Assembly (NCBI GenBank): GCA_016841245.1
Contig: JAENZN010000022.1
Span: 1-64,000 of the forward strand
DNA length: 64,000 nucleotides
Source: Syntrophomonas sp.
GTDB lineage: Bacteria > Bacillota > Syntrophomonadia > Syntrophomonadales > Syntrophomonadaceae
Reading direction: 5' to 3'
In this document: piece by piece, positions 34,171 through 43,765 of the stretch
Layout: the number at the start of each line of letters is the position of its first letter
Numbering within the stretch: position 1 is the stretch's first letter
The notes under the pieces: model-generated
Seen by the model: only the letters and a program-made list of their open reading frames with translations
Told to the model about the DNA's origin: nothing
The model's database searches: none
Program-made: the position numbers and the translations under genes

Positions 34171-34902
34171 TTAACTAACAAAACCTGCATACAGGCCCGC
34201 AAAGGGTCTCACATTTTGCACGCATAAACGTGTAAATGGTTCATCTAGTATTTTCCCCAGCGGGTAATTAAAATATATAGAATATCTGTGTAGGTAGTCA
34301 ATGATATTATCTAATTCATTTCCAGATACTACAACCTTTTCAATATTGGTGGCAATATTCTTGACCGGGTAATCTCCTCTTAAATAAATTTCTCCACCAT
34401 ACATACCTGTTCCGCAGTAAGGCCCTACCAGTGGTTGGCTGGTATTCAGCCCCAAGACTATCATAGTGCCTCCGGCCATATATTCTCCAGCGAATGCTCC
34501 TACAGAACCACCTACTATGATAATCGGCTTGTTCTCCTGATAAGCTTTCATGTGAATACCTAAGCGATAGCCAGCATCTTCTTTGATAAATAATTCTCCA
34601 CCGCGCATACCGTACCCGGCAATATCTCCTACCCGTCCGTGAACCTGAATATGACCGCTGCTCATAGTATTGGCTACCCCTTCCTGGACGTTGCCATGAA
34701 CTATTATTTCGGGTCCATCGGCAAAAGCGGCTAAATTATTGCCCGGTAATCCTTTTAATATTAAGCGCTTAGGTTTGGTCCAACCGCAGGCTACATAACG
34801 CTGTCCGCATAAGCCATTAATTTCTATATCATTGTCAGTCACATTATTTAATATCTTGATTAGTTCTTCCTGACTGTATTGACCTGCATCAATTACTGCC
34901 AT
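34171..34902 (-). CDS. Glutamate synthase subunit, GXGXG (alpha-3) domain
   Basis: 243 aa. A stand-alone beta-helix domain made of repeated Gly motifs (GNNLAAFADGPEIIVHGNVQ, GDIAGYGMRGGELFI, GGSVGAFAGEYMAGGTMIVL), as in the third part of GltB or archaeal GltB3. It joins the amidotransferase and FMN subunits encoded upstream. The ATG at 34902 lies within the end of the oxidoreductase gene (14-bp overlap) with AAGGAGG 10 nt before it. Confidence 0.88.
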   Translation of the reverse strand: MAVIDAGQYSQEELIKILNNVTDNDIEINGLCGQRYVACGWTKPKRLILKGLPGNNLAAFADGPEIIVHGNVQEGVANTMSSGHIQVHGRVGDIAGYGMRGGELFIKEDAGYRLGIHMKAYQENKPIIIVGGSVGAFAGEYMAGGTMIVLGLNTSQPLVGPYCGTGMYGGEIYLRGDYPVKNIATNIEKVVVSGNELDNIIDYLHRYSIYFNYPLGKILDEPFTRLCVQNVRPFAGLYAGFVS

Positions 34903-36139
34903 TTGCCTCAAGCCTCCTTAATTCCTGCCAGTAAGCTGGAGGAATATTCGCCAGTGCCGGTCCTACCTCCATAAATTCCTGCCAATCACCAGCTGCAACC
35001 AGAATCTTTTTTTCTATGGCATTGGTAAGCGGTCCTGCTACTTGTGGCATATTTATAGCTATATATCTAATCAGATAATTTTCCCGGACCTGGATCTCCA
35101 ATAATTGGTCATTATCATGCCAGGTCAGGAGTTCTCCTTTCTCGTCTCCTGCTGCACCTGCCGAACATATATTCCGACCCAGTAGCTTAACGGAGTTCAT
35201 AGGAACACTGCCTCGATCCCGCGTATCTTGACCGCCCATATTGCAGCCCGCCAGGTAACCTTCCCGGTGAGCATGAGGTAAAAGAGCCATAACCTCTGGC
35301 TGCCCGCTTATTACATTCAGAGTTTCAGCCGCATCACCGGCAGCATAAATATTATCATCCGAAGTTCTTAAATAACTGTCCACCACTATGCCCTGCTTAA
35401 CGGTTAACCCTGATTTTACTGCCAGCTCAGCGTTAGGGCGGGTACCTACTGCCATTATGACTAAATCCGCCGACAGTATCCTGCCGCTTTTCAGCTCTAC
35501 TTGATGTTCCGGATGTATAACTGCCACTTCATCCCCGGCAATTATATCGATACCCTCTTTAGCCAGGTTACGATGCATGAAAACAGCGGTTCCAGGTGTC
35601 AACTGCCGGGGCAGAATATGAGATTCTTTTTCTACTATGTGTACCGTAAGTCCCCTTTTGTGCAGGGCTTCAGCGGCTTTCATACCTATTAACCCGCTGC
35701 CAATCACCACTACCTCCCGAGCAAACAAGATATCCTGATTTATCTGCTCGGCATCCCCCAGGGTGTAAAAGGGCTTCACCCAATCCTGATCTGCACCGGG
35801 AATGGGCACCATAACTGGATTGGCCCCGGTGGCTATTAAAAGACGATCATAATCTATCTCTTCTCCATTATCCAGAATAAGTATCTGGCGAGATCGGTCA
35901 ATTGCTTCGGCCCGAGCTTTTATTACTTCCACCCGGTGGTCTTTAAAAAATTCCGGGGAACGATAGTCTATATCTGTATACCTATCTGGATCAGATAGGT
36001 AATAACTTATCAAAGGACGGGTATAAGCTCCCCTTTTTTCACCATCTATTACGATAATCTGCCCCTCGGCATCTTTGCTTCTAATTCCTTCTATAGCTCC
36101 ACAGGCTGCTATACAGCCCCCGATGATGACATATTTCAT
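34889..36139 (-). CDS. NAD(P)/FAD oxidoreductase, probable electron-input subunit of the split glutamate synthase
   Basis: 416 aa. The N-terminal FAD motif is degenerate (IIGGCIAACGAIEG), the NAD motif intact (VVVIGSGLIGMKAAEAL), and the second FAD block is IYAAGDAAE. It resembles NADH-dependent nitrite reductase/rubredoxin reductase-type flavoproteins rather than the classical GltD. Placed between the 4Fe-4S gene (2 bp upstream) and gltB3, it most likely feeds electrons from NAD(P)H through the ferredoxin-like subunit to the FMN subunit. The substrate preference is not readable. Confidence 0.8.
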   Translation of the reverse strand: MKYVIIGGCIAACGAIEGIRSKDAEGQIIVIDGEKRGAYTRPLISYYLSDPDRYTDIDYRSPEFFKDHRVEVIKARAEAIDRSRQILILDNGEEIDYDRLLIATGANPVMVPIPGADQDWVKPFYTLGDAEQINQDILFAREVVVIGSGLIGMKAAEALHKRGLTVHIVEKESHILPRQLTPGTAVFMHRNLAKEGIDIIAGDEVAVIHPEHQVELKSGRILSADLVIMAVGTRPNAELAVKSGLTVKQGIVVDSYLRTSDDNIYAAGDAAETLNVISGQPEVMALLPHAHREGYLAGCNMGGQDTRDRGSVPMNSVKLLGRNICSAGAAGDEKGELLTWHDNDQLLEIQVRENYLIRYIAINMPQVAGPLTNAIEKKILVAAGDWQEFMEVGPALANIPPAYWQELRRLEANGSN

Positions 36140-36141
36140 TG

Positions 36142-36579
36142 CTAAGCCCCCCCTTGTACCAGCTTCAAAGCTGCGTTGGGGCAGTGGCTTACACAGGCTG
36201 GTATTCCTTCACTGTCCCGACACAGATCACATTTAATAATCCTGCCGCTCTCACTGGATGGCTGGGCATGGCCATAAGGACATACCATGACACAGGTATA
36301 ACACTGAACACAATGGTTTTCATCAATATATATAATTCCATTTTCGTCTCGTTTAATTGCACCGCTTATGCAAGCATTGAGACAGGGTGCGTCATCACAA
36401 TGCATGCAGGTATTAAGCCAGGACATCTGCGAGAATTTGATTAATCCCGATCTGGGGGCCGGCCGCCCTTTTTTGTAAGCCTTTAAGACGTTACCATTAT
36501 ATCCGTCATGCTGAGCTGCACAGTATATTTCGCATAATCCGCATCCTAGGCAGTATTCAGGTATTGATATTACTTTCAT
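36142..36579 (-). CDS. 4Fe-4S ferredoxin-type electron-transfer subunit
   Basis: 145 aa. Several Cys motifs of the HycB/DmsB-like ferredoxin type are present: CLGCGLCEIYC, CMHCDDAPCLNAC, CVQCYTCVMVCPYG and CDLCRDSEGIPACVSHCP, enough for up to four clusters. It probably wires the flavoprotein to the FMN synthase subunit. Tight spacing on both sides (2 and 12 bp) indicates one complex. GGGGTG precedes the ATG. Confidence 0.88.
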   Translation of the reverse strand: MKVISIPEYCLGCGLCEIYCAAQHDGYNGNVLKAYKKGRPAPRSGLIKFSQMSWLNTCMHCDDAPCLNACISGAIKRDENGIIYIDENHCVQCYTCVMVCPYGHAQPSSESGRIIKCDLCRDSEGIPACVSHCPNAALKLVQGGA

Positions 36580-36591
36580 ATATATTCACCC

Positions 36592-38088
36592 CTAATCCCC
36601 AACCGACTTTATCCCGAGCAGATCCAGTTCCTGGGGGTTCAAACCTATACCCCGCAGCATCAACCGGTTGCCCCGCAGACTGTCGATGGCGTTGATACCC
36701 ATGCCGCCCATCATTTCCTGTATTTCATGCCCCCAGGCCACCAGTAGATTTTTAGCTCTCTGGATACCTATTTCTGGATTAAGCCGCTTACTCAATTCTG
36801 GGTTAGTAGTGGCCAAACCCCAGTTGCATTTACCCGTAAAGCACATCTGGCACATATGACATCCCAGGGCTACCAATGCTGCAGATGCGATGTAGACTGC
36901 ATCAGCTCCCAGGGCAATCGCTTTTATAACATCAGCACTATTCTTAATACCCCCGGCTGCTACCAGCGAGGCCTGCTGGCGGATTCCTTCATCTCTAAGC
37001 CTGCTGTCCACCTGGGCCAGAGCGATCTCTATAGGTATTCCTACGTTGTCCCTGATTCTCATAGGAGCAGCGCCAGTGGAACCCCGGAATCCATCGATAA
37101 CTACAATATCTGCTCCAGCTCTAACTATACCGGAAGCAATAGCCCCAATATTGTGCACCGCAGCCACTTTTACTGCGATAGGCTTGCTGTACCCGGTAGC
37201 CACCTTCAGGGTCTCGATAAGCTGATCCAGGTCTTCAATAGAATAAATATCATGATGAGGAGCGGGAGATATAGCATCAGACCAGGCTGGAATCATCCGG
37301 GTCAAAGATACTTCTTCACTTACTTTTTCCCCGGGCAGGTGTCCACCTATTCCAGGTTTAGCTCCCTGGCCTATTTTTATTTCAATCGCGGCCGAATTGG
37401 CCAGATACCCTGGATGTACCCCAAATCTACCCGATGCCACCTGGACAAATGCACATGATCCGAATTCTTTAAGATCCGGATGAAGACCACCTTCTCCCGT
37501 GTTCCAAAAAGTGCTCATCTCTTGAGCTGCAGCGGAAAGTGATTTCTGTACGTTTAAACTTACTGAACCAAATGACATAGCGGAAAACATTATCGGTATC
37601 TTTAACTTGAGATAGGGTTTTTCCACCTGGCTGATTAAATCACCCTTGTTGCCCAGATAAGTTGTCAATTCCATCGGTTCCCGCAGGGGGTCAATGGAAG
37701 GATTGGTTACCTGACTGGCATTGAGCAACAGGTGGTCAAAATAAGTTTTATAGGGCCGGGGATTGCCCATCCCAGTTAATAGTACCCCTCCGCTTTCGGC
37801 CTGCCGATATAATTCTCTTAAATTAGCAGATTTCCAATGACTGTTGTCGCGAAATACTACCGGAAAATCTGTAATACTTATCGCTTTAGTCGGACACAGC
37901 ACTGCACAGCGCTGGCAGGCTACACATTTTTCATCTTCAATCCACATCCAGCCGTCACTGTCCATATGGTGTACCTCATTAGCACATTGGTTAACACAGA
38001 CTCCGCACTGTATACATCTGTCCGGGTCCCTATCAACTTTGAATACTGGTGTACCCATCTGAAATCCGGTATTTAGTGGAGCCCCCAT
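36592..38088 (-). CDS. Glutamate synthase FMN subunit with N-terminal ferredoxin (GltB2 type)
   Basis: 498 aa from the ATG at 38088 (AAGGGGGG, 7 nt); the frame extends 11 codons further. Ferredoxin motifs at the N-terminus (CIQCGVCVNQCANE, CVACQRCAVLCP) precede the FMN barrel with SAMSFGSVSLN, NTGEGGLHPD, GAKPGIGGHLPGE, IDGFRGSTGAAP and AAGGIKNSADV. The 3Fe-4S Cys cluster is CHMCQMCFTGKC. All catalytic blocks are intact, in contrast to the protein at 7047-8441. It forms glutamate from 2-oxoglutarate and amidotransferase-derived ammonia. Confidence 0.92.
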   Translation of the reverse strand: MGAPLNTGFQMGTPVFKVDRDPDRCIQCGVCVNQCANEVHHMDSDGWMWIEDEKCVACQRCAVLCPTKAISITDFPVVFRDNSHWKSANLRELYRQAESGGVLLTGMGNPRPYKTYFDHLLLNASQVTNPSIDPLREPMELTTYLGNKGDLISQVEKPYLKLKIPIMFSAMSFGSVSLNVQKSLSAAAQEMSTFWNTGEGGLHPDLKEFGSCAFVQVASGRFGVHPGYLANSAAIEIKIGQGAKPGIGGHLPGEKVSEEVSLTRMIPAWSDAISPAPHHDIYSIEDLDQLIETLKVATGYSKPIAVKVAAVHNIGAIASGIVRAGADIVVIDGFRGSTGAAPMRIRDNVGIPIEIALAQVDSRLRDEGIRQQASLVAAGGIKNSADVIKAIALGADAVYIASAALVALGCHMCQMCFTGKCNWGLATTNPELSKRLNPEIGIQRAKNLLVAWGHEIQEMMGGMGINAIDSLRGNRLMLRGIGLNPQELDLLGIKSVGD

Positions 38089-38102
38089 GCATCTTCCCCC
38101 CT

Positions 38103-39221
38103 TCAGGCCGATTGGGCGCATATAATTTTGGGTTCAGGTTCGATCAGTTTTTCTTTACCGTATAACAGTCCTACAACGGGTTCTCCTCCGCCCGGAGACC
38201 ATATCCGGTCCGGTGATGGTTCAACTACCTTGATGGCTCCTTCTTCACTGCTTACATACAGGCAGTCGCCCTTTTCGGCTGCTACCAGGGGCCGGAGTTT
38301 TATCCGGTCATTAATGGCCATCATCCCATTACCGGTAGCTACAATAATAGAAAAGGGCCCATTCAGCAGGAGACTGGAATACACTCTCCTCAGACGATTC
38401 TGCTTCTCATCTTCGATGTCTTCCCACAGCGGAGCTGAGATTACATTAACGGTATCTTCCATGCTCAATCCATGCCTGCGCATGAGCATATCTACAGCAT
38501 AAGTAATGACCTCGGTATCGGTCTGCAGTGAGCAGGTATAACCATACATCTCTAAAAACCTTCGGTTGGTGCTGTAAGAAGATATCTCCCCATTATGAAC
38601 TACGGACCAGTTCAATAAAGTGAATGGATGGGCTCCTCCCCACCAACCTGGTGTATTGGTGGGGAATCTGCCGTGAGCAGTCCACATATAAGCCGAATAA
38701 TCGTCCAGTCGGAAAAATTCTCCAATGTCTTCAGGGTACCCTACACCCTTAAATGCTGCCATGTTTTGACCGCTGGATGCCACATAGGCTCCGGATATAG
38801 AAGAATTAATATGCATGACCGACCTGAACACAAATTCTTCGGTGCCTATTTCCTCCTGAAAAAGTCGGCCCTCCTTGGGCAGGGCAAAATAACGCCATAT
38901 TATCGGAGCATTGCTTATTTTGGCTTGTCTTCGTAATGGAACAGGCCCCTGCAAAGCTATATTGAAATTATGGTTTAAATAATACTCACACTCTTCCCGG
39001 GCCTTTTCATGGTCATAGTATACATGCAGGACATACTGTTCTGCATACTCGGGATAAATCCCATAGGCAGCAAATCCACCGCCCAGGCCGTTAGAACGCT
39101 GATGCATGTTAGCAATGCAGGAAATTATAGTAGTACCATTAAACCTCTGGCCAGAGCGGTTTAAAATACCCGCAATAGCGCATCCGCTTGGTATTCTCAC
39201 TTCTCCCTCTCTTAACCTCAC
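38103..39221 (-). CDS. Glutamate synthase glutaminase subunit (GltB1 type)
   Basis: About 372 aa, a stand-alone class II amidotransferase. The nucleophile is the Cys of IPSGCAIAGI (Cys14 with the chosen start), so a short propeptide must be removed. Pocket residues are seen in TAHGRFPTNTPGWWGGAHPF and VVHNGEIS. A GTG at 39221 has AAAGGAG at good spacing; another GTG 9 bp upstream overlaps that site. It lies 22 bp after glnA. The family equals the N-terminal third of bacterial GltB. Confidence 0.9.
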   Translation of the reverse strand: MRLREGEVRIPSGCAIAGILNRSGQRFNGTTIISCIANMHQRSNGLGGGFAAYGIYPEYAEQYVLHVYYDHEKAREECEYYLNHNFNIALQGPVPLRRQAKISNAPIIWRYFALPKEGRLFQEEIGTEEFVFRSVMHINSSISGAYVASSGQNMAAFKGVGYPEDIGEFFRLDDYSAYMWTAHGRFPTNTPGWWGGAHPFTLLNWSVVHNGEISSYSTNRRFLEMYGYTCSLQTDTEVITYAVDMLMRRHGLSMEDTVNVISAPLWEDIEDEKQNRLRRVYSSLLLNGPFSIIVATGNGMMAINDRIKLRPLVAAEKGDCLYVSSEEGAIKVVEPSPDRIWSPGGGEPVVGLLYGKEKLIEPEPKIICAQSA

Positions 39222-39243
39222 CTGTCCCACTCCTTTCCGGGTT

Positions 39244-40590
39244 TTAGTAACGGCTGAGATATTCTCTGATCTCCCAGGGAGTTACCGTCAGTCTATAGGA
39301 ATCACACTCTGCCTCTTTAGCAGCGATGAATTTCGGTAAAATATGAGGTCCTAACGCAGCTTTTATTACTTCATCTTTTTTGAGTTCCTCAATCGCTTCT
39401 TCCAATGATCCCGGCAGACTTGGTATAAACAGTTCATCTCTTTCAGCTTTAGTCATATGATAAATATTCTTGTCAATCGCTGCAGGTGGTTCGATTTTAT
39501 TCTTGATACCATCGAGACCAGCCGCCAGCATTGCTGCCAGAGCCATATAAGGATTGCACATCGGGTCCGGGTGGCGGACTTCAATACGGGTGGAAGCACC
39601 TCGCTTGGCTGGGACTCTCACCAAACAGGAACGATTCTTTTCGGACCAGGCTACATATACCGGTGCTTCATAACCGGGAACCAGCCTTTTATAAGAGTTT
39701 ATACTGGAGTTGGTTACAGCGGTAAGTCCGCGCGCATGAGCCATAATACCGCCCATGTACCACCGGGCTAGATCACTCAAACCATTGGGACTGTTCGCAT
39801 CATAAAATGCGTTTACCCCCTCCAGAGTGCTCAGCGACTGGTGACAATGCATGCCTGAACCGTTGATGCCGGCAATCGGTTTAGCCATAAAGGTGGCATG
39901 CAGTCCGTGGCGTTCAGCCAGAGATTTTACCACCAGCTTAAAGGTTTGGATGTTATCAGCTACCTGTACGGCCGGTCCATATTTAAAGTCAATCTCGTGC
40001 TGGCCGGGTGCAACCTCATGATGCGATGCTTCAATTTCAAATCCGATGTCTTCCAGGGTGCATACCATATCCCGGCGAGCGTCTTCCCCCAGATCTATGG
40101 GAGCTATATCGAAATAGGCTGCATCATCTTGAGTGGACAGAATAGGTTTACCCTGATCGTTAACCAGGAACAGGAAGAATTCGGCTTCTGGACCGGCATT
40201 CATGAAATATCCCATATCTGCGGCTTCTTTAACTACACGTTTCAGGTTCATACGCGGGTCACCGACAAAAGGTTCCATGTCCGGAGTATATACATCGCAT
40301 ATCATTCTAGCTACTGCGCCATTAGATGGTCTCCAGGGGAAAATAGCAAAAGTATCGGGATCTGGAATTAGAAACATGTCTGATTCTTCGATATTGGCAA
40401 ACCAGTTGATGGAAGATCCATCAAACATTAAATCCCCATCCAGGGCCTTTTCTAACTGGGATACGGGTATGGCTATATTTTTTAGTATGCCGGCTATGTC
40501 TGTGAACTGCATCCGGATAAAACGAACCCCATGGGCTTTCACCTTTTCCATTACTTCAATCTTTTTTTCTTTAGGAATATTGAAACTCAT
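39244..40590 (-). CDS. glnA: Glutamine synthetase type I
   Basis: 448 aa, the length of the GSI-alpha (Bacillus/clostridial) form. It makes glutamine from glutamate and ammonia. [27 protein letters not shown], the ATP block [17 protein letters not shown] and [10 protein letters not shown] are present. Near the C-terminus there is no adenylylation loop of the beta type, so control is probably by transcription and feedback rather than AMP addition. AAGGAGTG precedes the ATG, 5 bp after the ANTAR regulator gene. Confidence 0.97.
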   Translation of the reverse strand: MSFNIPKEKKIEVMEKVKAHGVRFIRMQFTDIAGILKNIAIPVSQLEKALDGDLMFDGSSINWFANIEESDMFLIPDPDTFAIFPWRPSNGAVARMICDVYTPDMEPFVGDPRMNLKRVVKEAADMGYFMNAGPEAEFFLFLVNDQGKPILSTQDDAAYFDIAPIDLGEDARRDMVCTLEDIGFEIEASHHEVAPGQHEIDFKYGPAVQVADNIQTFKLVVKSLAERHGLHATFMAKPIAGINGSGMHCHQSLSTLEGVNAFYDANSPNGLSDLARWYMGGIMAHARGLTAVTNSSINSYKRLVPGYEAPVYVAWSEKNRSCLVRVPAKRGASTRIEVRHPDPMCNPYMALAAMLAAGLDGIKNKIEPPAAIDKNIYHMTKAERDELFIPSLPGSLEEAIEELKKDEVIKAALGPHILPKFIAAKEAECDSYRLTVTPWEIREYLSRY

Positions 40591-40595
40591 TTAAA

Positions 40596-41180
40596 TCACT
40601 CCTTAATATTATTCTTGCTCTGCCCTAATTTCTCAAGGACCTCAACAGCAACCTGTCTCAAGGTAATACTTCTTTTCATGGCTTCTTTCTGGATAAAACG
40701 ATGAGCCTCATGCTCACTCATACCCATTTTATCTATCAACAGGCCTTTAGCTTTGTCGGTTATCTTACGAGTCTCCAGAGTATCTTCCAGTTTCCTTATC
40801 TGCTCTCTCAACTCACCTTCGCGCCTCCAGTAATAGAGGGCAGCTTCTACGGCCGGAACCAAAGAGTTATGATTCACCGGTCTTATCAGATAATGATAAT
40901 TCCTGGCCTGGGGAAAAATATCGCTGTCAACCAACAATAATACTGCTGCCAGTTGGTCCTGGGCTATTATCTCAGCAGCTTTTAGACCTCTGGCCCCATC
41001 CAAACCATTATCTATGATAACCAGGTCTGGAAATAGTGAACGAGTTCTTCTTAAGGTATGAGCAATATCTGCTGTTTCCGCGCTTACCGTATGTCCAGCC
41101 CTGCGCAAAATTTCAATGATTAGTTTCCTCTCCGCCGCTACAGAACTGGCGACTAATATTTTTCCTCCCAATGGCATCAC
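40596..41180 (-). CDS. ANTAR-domain RNA-binding antiterminator (NitR-like), degenerate receiver domain
   Basis: 194 aa. Residues about 6-115 form a receiver-like fold (LVIIDNGLDGARGLKAAEII keeps one Asp). The acidic pair at the N-terminus is replaced (ASSVAAER) and the conserved Lys is Arg (YLIRPVN), so phosphorylation is unlikely. A coiled linker (about 120-140) leads to the C-terminal ANTAR helices (AKGLLIDKMGMSEHEAHRFI, then LRQVAVEVLEKLG). ANTAR proteins bind paired hexaloop hairpins in leader RNA and prevent termination. It is the first gene of the glnA operon behind its own hexaloop/terminator leader, and similar leaders precede five other nitrogen units here. The start is GTG at 41180, or ATG 3 bp on. 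Confidence 0.88.
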   Translation of the reverse strand: MMPLGGKILVASSVAAERKLIIEILRRAGHTVSAETADIAHTLRRTRSLFPDLVIIDNGLDGARGLKAAEIIAQDQLAAVLLLVDSDIFPQARNYHYLIRPVNHNSLVPAVEAALYYWRREGELREQIRKLEDTLETRKITDKAKGLLIDKMGMSEHEAHRFIQKEAMKRSITLRQVAVEVLEKLGQSKNNIKE

Positions 41181-41222
41181 CTGCCTTCATTCATATCGGT
41201 CCATCATCCAGTTGGTTGGCGC

Positions 41223-41316
41223 AAAAAAGCGCCCAAGATATGCCTTGCAGCCAGCCGGTGGCCTTTAACATATCTTGGACGCCTTTGTCCTCAATAATAC
41301 TTGTTCTTTTATTATT
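41223..41316 (-). promoter_or_regulatory. ANTAR-type attenuator leader of the glnA/glutamate synthase operon
   Basis: Sense strand minus. The P2 hairpin GGAC-AAAGGC-GTCC (41277-41290) has the A1/G4 hexaloop. It overlaps the 5' arm of a terminator (GGCGTCCAAGATATG with CATATCTTGGGCGC, 41229-41283) followed by TTTTTT. Upstream, a 7-bp stem AATAATA/TATTATT (41293-41316) holds a 10-nt loop that starts AAAG and may be the first ANTAR hairpin. The terminator ends 43 bp before the regulator gene, so the operon is autoregulated if the model holds. Confidence 0.8.
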
Positions 41317-41336
41317 CATTTGGCATGCCCAGCTAT

Positions 41337-41365
41337 ATTGTATATGCTGCTGCTTATCTTGGCAA
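41337..41365 (-). promoter_or_regulatory. Sigma-A promoter of the glnA operon
   Basis: Minus strand TTGCCA, 17-nt spacer, TACAAT. A start about 7 nt downstream would give a leader of about 150 nt that contains the whole attenuator. Confidence 0.7.
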
Positions 41366-41535
41366 CTGTTAATGGCCAGGAATATTGTATACTTAATTCC
41401 AGGTTGTTGATTTTTTTCTTTTATTGTCACATATTTGGAGTGCAGGAGACAAGCATCTTTATCAGATAAAGCAATGTCAAACTATACTGCTAGCTTCCAA
41501 AAACTTTATTAAGTGTTAAGGGTGATTCCACTGCC

Positions 41536-41641
41536 AAAACCCTACAAACTTTTTGAATGCATAAATATTCAGAAGACATTGGCGGAGCATGGCAGAAACA
41601 GGTTGCGAAGACTTTTAGCAAATGGGGTTGAGCCCCACGGA
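41536..41641. repeat. Dispersed repeat, copy A (about 106 bp)
   Basis: Near-identical in sequence and orientation to 56440-56548, starting AAAACCCTA and ending GGGGTTGAGCCCCACGGA with scattered differences. Not recognised as a gene. The copy at 56 kb abuts a decayed group II intron, so it may derive from a mobile element. The remaining space 41642-41836 holds no supported gene; the leader and promoter of the glnA operon fill 41223-41365. Confidence 0.75.
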
Positions 41642-41836
41642 ATGAATCTGCCCGATACCCCATTTACTTTGAGGCAAGCAGTTGGTGTTTCTCATGCGGA
41701 GACTGACGACGACATATTTTTGCATTCAAAATCACGGATATTACTTTATGCATTGAAGTCTAGGTTTTATTATTAACGAAGAAAGCAAACAATAATAGGG
41801 GCAGTTTTCACCCCAACCGCGAAAGGATCTGAAAGC

Positions 41837-43480
41837 ATGAAAATTACTGCAGCTCAATTGAATCCTACTGTGGGTGATATTGAAGGCAACCTTGAAGGCC
41901 TTCAAAACGCGATGTATATAGGGCAGAGGGATAAATGTGATCTGCTGGTCCTGCCTGAATTATACCTTACTGGATATCCCCCTCAGGATCTGCTCGGCAA
42001 ACCCTGGTTTATTGAGCGAATTATCCGGGCTATAGAAAGAATAAAAGAGTTCTCCCATAATTTCTATGGGATGGGCATCTTATTGGGTACTCCCTATCCG
42101 GGCAGCTTGCCGGGCAAGGGTTTATTCAATTCAGCCCTGCTTATTGATCAAGGTCAAATAATTGCTGCTCAGCATAAATCCCTGCTGCCCAGTTATGATG
42201 TTTTTGACGAGGCTCGCTATTTTGATCCCGCTGCACATATTGAACCGGTGCACTTCAAAGATGAACTATTAGGAATAAGCATTTGTGAGGATGCCTGGAA
42301 TGACGCATCTTTATGGCCTGAAAAGCAGATGTACTCCTGGGACCCAATTCAGATACTGGCAGATAAGGGAGCTTCAATATTTATAAATATCTCGGCTTCG
42401 CCGTTTCATGCCGGTAAAGAAGATATTCGCTACCGTTTGATAAAGAACCATGCCCAAAAACACAACAAAATATTTTTCTATGTGAATCAAGTGGGTGGTA
42501 ATGATGAGTTAATTTTTGATGGCAGGAGTATTTGTCTGGATCCCAGCGGTAAGCCGATTAAAATCTTCCCTGCCTTCCAAGAGTATATAGCAACTATAGA
42601 TACGAAACAGCAGTATTCAACTAGTCCTTACCTTCCTCTGGATGAAATTGAATCTGTATACCAGGCTCTGGTAATGGGAACCAGGGATTATATAACTAAA
42701 TGCGGCTTTAATAAAGTAGTGCTGGGGCTTTCCGGTGGCATAGACTCGGCTTTGACAGCCTGCCTGGCCTGTGAAGCAGTCGGTGCCCGTAACGTTTTAG
42801 GCATTAGTATGCCTTCACCTCATTCTTCCCAGGGAAGTATCGAAGACTCCCGAAAGCTGGCTGACAATCTTGGTATGGATTTTAAAGTTATTCCTATTCA
42901 GGATGTTTATAAAACTTATATTGATACCTTGGCCGAACACTTTAAAGATAATCTGCCGGATACTACTGAGGAAAATTTACAGGCCCGCATTCGCGGTAAT
43001 TTACTGATGGCCTTTTCCAATAAACTTGGTTACCTGCTTCTGTCAACCGGCAATAAAAGTGAAATGGCACTGGGTTACTGTACCCTGTATGGGGATATGA
43101 GCGGCGGTCTCAGCGTGCTGGCAGATGTTCCTAAAACCATGGTTTACGACCTGAGCAGCTTTATTAATCGAAAGGAAGAAATAATCCCAATCCAGATAAT
43201 TATTAAGCCCCCATCGGCAGAATTAAGACCCGGACAGGTAGATCAGGATGACCTCCCCCCTTATGAGATACTGGATAAGATTTTGCACTGCTATATCGAA
43301 GAATCTTCTTCGGTCACAGACTTGATAAACATGGGATTTGAAGCAGAAATGGTTAAATGGATCGTGAAAACCATTGATCGTAATGAATATAAGCGAAGAC
43401 AAGCGGCACCAGCTCTAAAGGTTACCAGTAAGGCATTCGGAATGGGGAGAAGAATGCCTATCGCAGCAAAAATCTATTAG
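41837..43480 (+). CDS. nadE: Glutamine-dependent NAD+ synthetase
   Basis: 547 aa. The N-terminal nitrilase-type glutaminase (about 1-250) has all three triad residues: Glu in VLPELYLTGYPP, Lys in AQHKSLLPSYDVFDE and Cys in GISICEDAWND. The C-terminal synthetase has the PP-loop VVLGLSGGIDSAL and LLSTGNKSEMALGY. It amidates nicotinic acid adenine dinucleotide using glutamine nitrogen. GAAAGGATCT precedes the ATG. It is transcribed away from the glutamine synthetase operon. A short inverted repeat AGGGGACA/TGTCCCCT lies at its end (43479-43500); nothing else is visible up to 43765. Confidence 0.96.
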   Translation: MKITAAQLNPTVGDIEGNLEGLQNAMYIGQRDKCDLLVLPELYLTGYPPQDLLGKPWFIERIIRAIERIKEFSHNFYGMGILLGTPYPGSLPGKGLFNSALLIDQGQIIAAQHKSLLPSYDVFDEARYFDPAAHIEPVHFKDELLGISICEDAWNDASLWPEKQMYSWDPIQILADKGASIFINISASPFHAGKEDIRYRLIKNHAQKHNKIFFYVNQVGGNDELIFDGRSICLDPSGKPIKIFPAFQEYIATIDTKQQYSTSPYLPLDEIESVYQALVMGTRDYITKCGFNKVVLGLSGGIDSALTACLACEAVGARNVLGISMPSPHSSQGSIEDSRKLADNLGMDFKVIPIQDVYKTYIDTLAEHFKDNLPDTTEENLQARIRGNLLMAFSNKLGYLLLSTGNKSEMALGYCTLYGDMSGGLSVLADVPKTMVYDLSSFINRKEEIIPIQIIIKPPSAELRPGQVDQDDLPPYEILDKILHCYIEESSSVTDLINMGFEAEMVKWIVKTIDRNEYKRRQAAPALKVTSKAFGMGRRMPIAAKIY

Positions 43481-43765
43481 GGGACAGACAGATGTCCCCT
43501 GTGTAGGAATTATGTTATTTCAGGTATCTACTCAAAGGGGAGCTTATCAAAGTGTCAGCAGGCTTTATTTAATTATATTCTAGGAGGAGTTGAATTCACC
43601 GGAAATACATTCATTTTTACAATTAAATTAAATAGCCTTAGTCCGAAGTTTGAACCAAGACTACTTAATTTTTCGTGCCCTTTGCCAGAACTGCAAAATT
43701 GAGTTTTGAAACCGTAGTGTAGAGTAAATCGGTAAAATTGATCAGTATAATTATTTTTGATTTGG

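Noticed and set aside
41513-41776. 87-codon plus-strand frame upstream of nadE
   Set aside because: Half of it is the dispersed repeat, no ribosome binding site is evident, and the peptide has no family features.
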